Shown: one piece after another, positions 5,307-6,733 of the stretch
Layout: each line of letters begins with the position of its first letter
Position numbering within the stretch: the stretch's first letter is position 1
NCBI GenBank assembly: GCA_934678955.1
Contig: CAKUSI010000204.1
Coordinates: 1-6,733, forward strand
DNA from: an uncultured Austwickia sp.
GTDB lineage: Bacteria > Actinomycetota > Actinomycetes > Actinomycetales > Dermatophilaceae
Length of the DNA: 6,733 nucleotides
Direction of reading: 5' to 3'
Notes under the pieces: model-generated
Databases searched by the model: none
Seen by the model: only the letters and a program-made list of their open reading frames with translations
Told to the model about the DNA's origin: nothing
Translations under genes and position numbers: made by a program

Positions 5307-5380
5307 GGTCAGCTCTGACGACCTTTACTCAACTTTGGCAACTCTGGCACGGCTCAAAGCAATTCACCACCAACCACGGT
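5307..5380. other. AT-richer spacer between truB and ASCH gene, with a 9-bp tandem repeat and a small inverted repeat
   Basis: Between 5311 and 5380, 36 of 70 bases are G or C, against roughly 70% elsewhere, and no gene is convincing there. ACTTTGGCA (5332-5340) is followed directly by ACTCTGGCA (5341-5349), 8 of 9 identical. GTCAG-ct-CTGAC (5308-5319) is a perfect 5-bp-arm inverted repeat. This could be the upstream control region of the ASCH gene or the 3' end of the truB transcript. Functions are inference. Confidence 0.4.
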
Positions 5381-5423
5381 TGCGACGGAGGTGCCGGCGG
5401 CGTCCGTCCGTGCTACGCCGAGG

Positions 5424-6350
5424 TCAGACGAACACCGCACACACGTCCACTCGGTCGCTCCCCTCGGCCACCACGGCAACCAGTCGCCCCTCACGGTCGC
5501 AGGCCGCGATCGGCCCCTGATGGCCCAACCCAGGTGAGGGGAGCCGCACCCCGTGCCCCAGTCGGCGCGCTTGGTCCTCATCGAGATCCCACGATGGCAG
5601 GGCACGTCGCGCCGCAGCGCCCATGTCGATCATCGGCAACCCCGAGTCCCCCGGCGCAGCCAGGCTCCGGGCGCGTTCCAGCTGCTCGGGCGTCGCGGCG
5701 TCGGCGACCTCGAAGCCCCCGACCCGCACGCGTCGCAAGGCGGTCAGATGCCCGCCGACGCCCAGGTCCGCGCCGAGGTCGCGGGCGAGCGCGCGTACGT
5801 ACGTCCCCGACGAGACATCCACCGCCACGTCGAGGTCTACGCAGCCAGACGGACCCTCCCGGCGGGCGCGGACGTCGAACCGGGCGACGTGCACCCGGCG
5901 GGCCGCCAGCTTCACGTCCTGCCCGGCGCGCACCCGCGCGTAAGCTCGGACGCCGCCCACCTTGATCGCGCTCACCGCGCTGGGCACCTGGTCGATCTCT
6001 CCGCTGAGTCGACGCACCGCAGCGGCGATCTGGGCGTCGGACACGCCGGATGCGTCGCACGCCGAGACCAGTTCGCCGTCCGCATCGTCGGTCGTCGTCG
6101 CGCCGCCCAGGCGGATCGTCGCCTCATACGACTTGTCGCAGCCGACCAGGAAGGTCAGCAACCGCGTCGCGCGATTCACCCCGACGACGAGCAGCCCGGT
6201 GGCCATCGGATCCAGCGTGCCCGCGTGGCCCACCTTCCGGGTGCCGCAGATCCGCCGGCAGCGCGCCACCACGTCGTGGCTCGTCGCGCCTGCGGGCTTG
6301 TCGATCAGGAGGATTCCGTCACCGACCAGCGGGTCGGGCGGCCGCGGCAC
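5424..6350 (-). CDS. truB: tRNA pseudouridine(55) synthase TruB
   Basis: A 308-residue protein, normal for the family. It isomerises U55 in the T-loop of tRNAs to pseudouridine. Recognisable blocks are GILLIDKPAGATSHDVV (12-28), GHAGTLDPMATGLL (41-54) with catalytic D47, KSYEATIRLG (73-82) with Y75, QVPSAVSAIKVGG (121-133), and SGTYVRALARDLG (181-193) with R186, then GGHLTALRR (199-207). The C-terminal part (about 250-308) is a PUA-like region typical of actinobacterial TruB. The start is GTG at 6350, the first start codon available: the rbfA stop lies in the same frame with a single codon between. No Shine-Dalgarno sequence or TANNNT hexamer is obvious, so translation is probably coupled to rbfA. 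The rbfA-truB pairing is a standard translation-factor operon. Confidence 0.96.
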   Translation of the reverse strand: MPRPPDPLVGDGILLIDKPAGATSHDVVARCRRICGTRKVGHAGTLDPMATGLLVVGVNRATRLLTFLVGCDKSYEATIRLGGATTTDDADGELVSACDASGVSDAQIAAAVRRLSGEIDQVPSAVSAIKVGGVRAYARVRAGQDVKLAARRVHVARFDVRARREGPSGCVDLDVAVDVSSGTYVRALARDLGADLGVGGHLTALRRVRVGGFEVADAATPEQLERARSLAAPGDSGLPMIDMGAAARRALPSWDLDEDQARRLGHGVRLPSPGLGHQGPIAACDREGRLVAVVAEGSDRVDVCAVFV

Positions 6351-6353
6351 GCG

Positions 6354-6733
6354 TCACGCCTGCCCGTCGGCGGGCGATTCCCGGCTCGTGAGCCGGCTGC
6401 CACCCGGTCCCTCGACCTGTTGGTCTGTCTCCCCCTCGGCCTCCTCGTGCGGGCGTCGATAAGGGTCGGCGTCCCCGGCGAAGGTGGCTCCCCTGGCCGC
6501 CTTTGCCAACTCGGCGTCGCGTCGCTGCGCGGCGACCAGGAGTTCGTCGAGGTGAGCCGCCCCCTCGGGGATGGCGTCGAGGTGGAACTCCAGGCTCGGG
6601 GTCAGCCGGATGCCGAGTCCCTTGCCGACCGCCGATCGCAGCCGCCCCTTGTTCGCCTCCAGCGCGGCCGCCGTGTCGGCGCGTTCGGTGTCCCCGCCCA
6701 GCACCGTGTAGAAGACCGACGCCTGCTGCAGGT
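6354..6733 (-). CDS. rbfA: Ribosome-binding factor A, C-terminal part (5' end beyond window)
   Basis: The minus strand is open from the window edge to a TGA at 6356-6354, giving the last 125 residues; the N-terminus lies outside. The family core is clear: ASVFYTVLGG early in the visible part, then RADTAAALEANKGRLRSAVG and LGIRLTPSLEFHLDAIPE, followed by a helix LDELLVAAQRRDAELAKAA. RbfA is a KH-type protein that binds the 30S subunit and helps mature the 5' end of 16S rRNA. The hydrophilic, acidic tail (HEEAEGETDQQ...) is an actinobacterial-type extension. truB follows after 3 nt in the same frame, so the two are co-transcribed and probably translationally coupled. Confidence 0.92.
   Translation of the reverse strand, partial: LQQASVFYTVLGGDTERADTAAALEANKGRLRSAVGKGLGIRLTPSLEFHLDAIPEGAAHLDELLVAAQRRDAELAKAARGATFAGDADPYRRPHEEAEGETDQQVEGPGGSRLTSRESPADGQA

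Noticed and set aside
5378..5387. GGTTGCGACG, also found in each 88-bp repeat copy
   Set aside because: Only 10 bases match and the flanks differ, so a degenerate extra copy of the repeat is not supported.

Overview
This is high-GC DNA (about 70% by eye) and almost certainly comes from an actinobacterium (Actinomycetota). The evidence is the protein sequences (actinobacterial-type RbfA tail, RibF and TruB), strong G/C third-position bias, GTG starts, and -10 hexamers of the form TANNNT placed 6-7 nt before start codons, as in leaderless transcripts of that group. The species cannot be named from this sequence alone.

Layout from left to right. Positions 1-388 (minus) hold the N-terminal half of a DUF2344/TIGR03936 'radical SAM-linked' protein, cut by the window edge. 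A 142-bp divergent spacer (389-530) carries palindromes and probably controls fabG-like transcription. Positions 531-1310 (plus) are a FabG-type short-chain dehydrogenase/reductase. The convergent gap 1311-1640 has no gene; it contains an 88-bp tandem repeat (two full copies and one truncated) with C-rich blocks that read as G-quadruplex motifs on the minus strand. The remaining genes are all on the minus strand: a TIGR03960-type B12-binding-domain radical SAM protein (1641-3602), bifunctional riboflavin kinase/FAD synthetase ribF (3703-4692), an ASCH-domain protein (4733-5263), tRNA pseudouridine synthase truB (5424-6350), and the C-terminal part of ribosome-binding factor rbfA (6354 to the window edge).

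In transcription order the minus strand reads rbfA, truB, ASCH, ribF, TIGR03960, then (beyond fabG on the other strand) DUF2344. rbfA-truB-ribF is a classic bacterial translation/RNA-maturation neighbourhood: 30S maturation, tRNA psi55 synthesis and FMN/FAD supply. TIGR03960 and DUF2344 proteins usually sit next to each other or are fused, so the fabG gene and repeat block between them look like an interruption of a conserved pair.

Most of the window is ordinary housekeeping DNA, and I do not see a new defence, mobile or biosynthetic system. The best leads are: (1) the recurring TANNNT-N6/7-start arrangement before four of the minus-strand genes, including genes that could have been taken for one operon; (2) the 88-bp tandem repeat with G4-capable strands; (3) the set of palindromes before fabG; and (4) the separation of the radical SAM pair.
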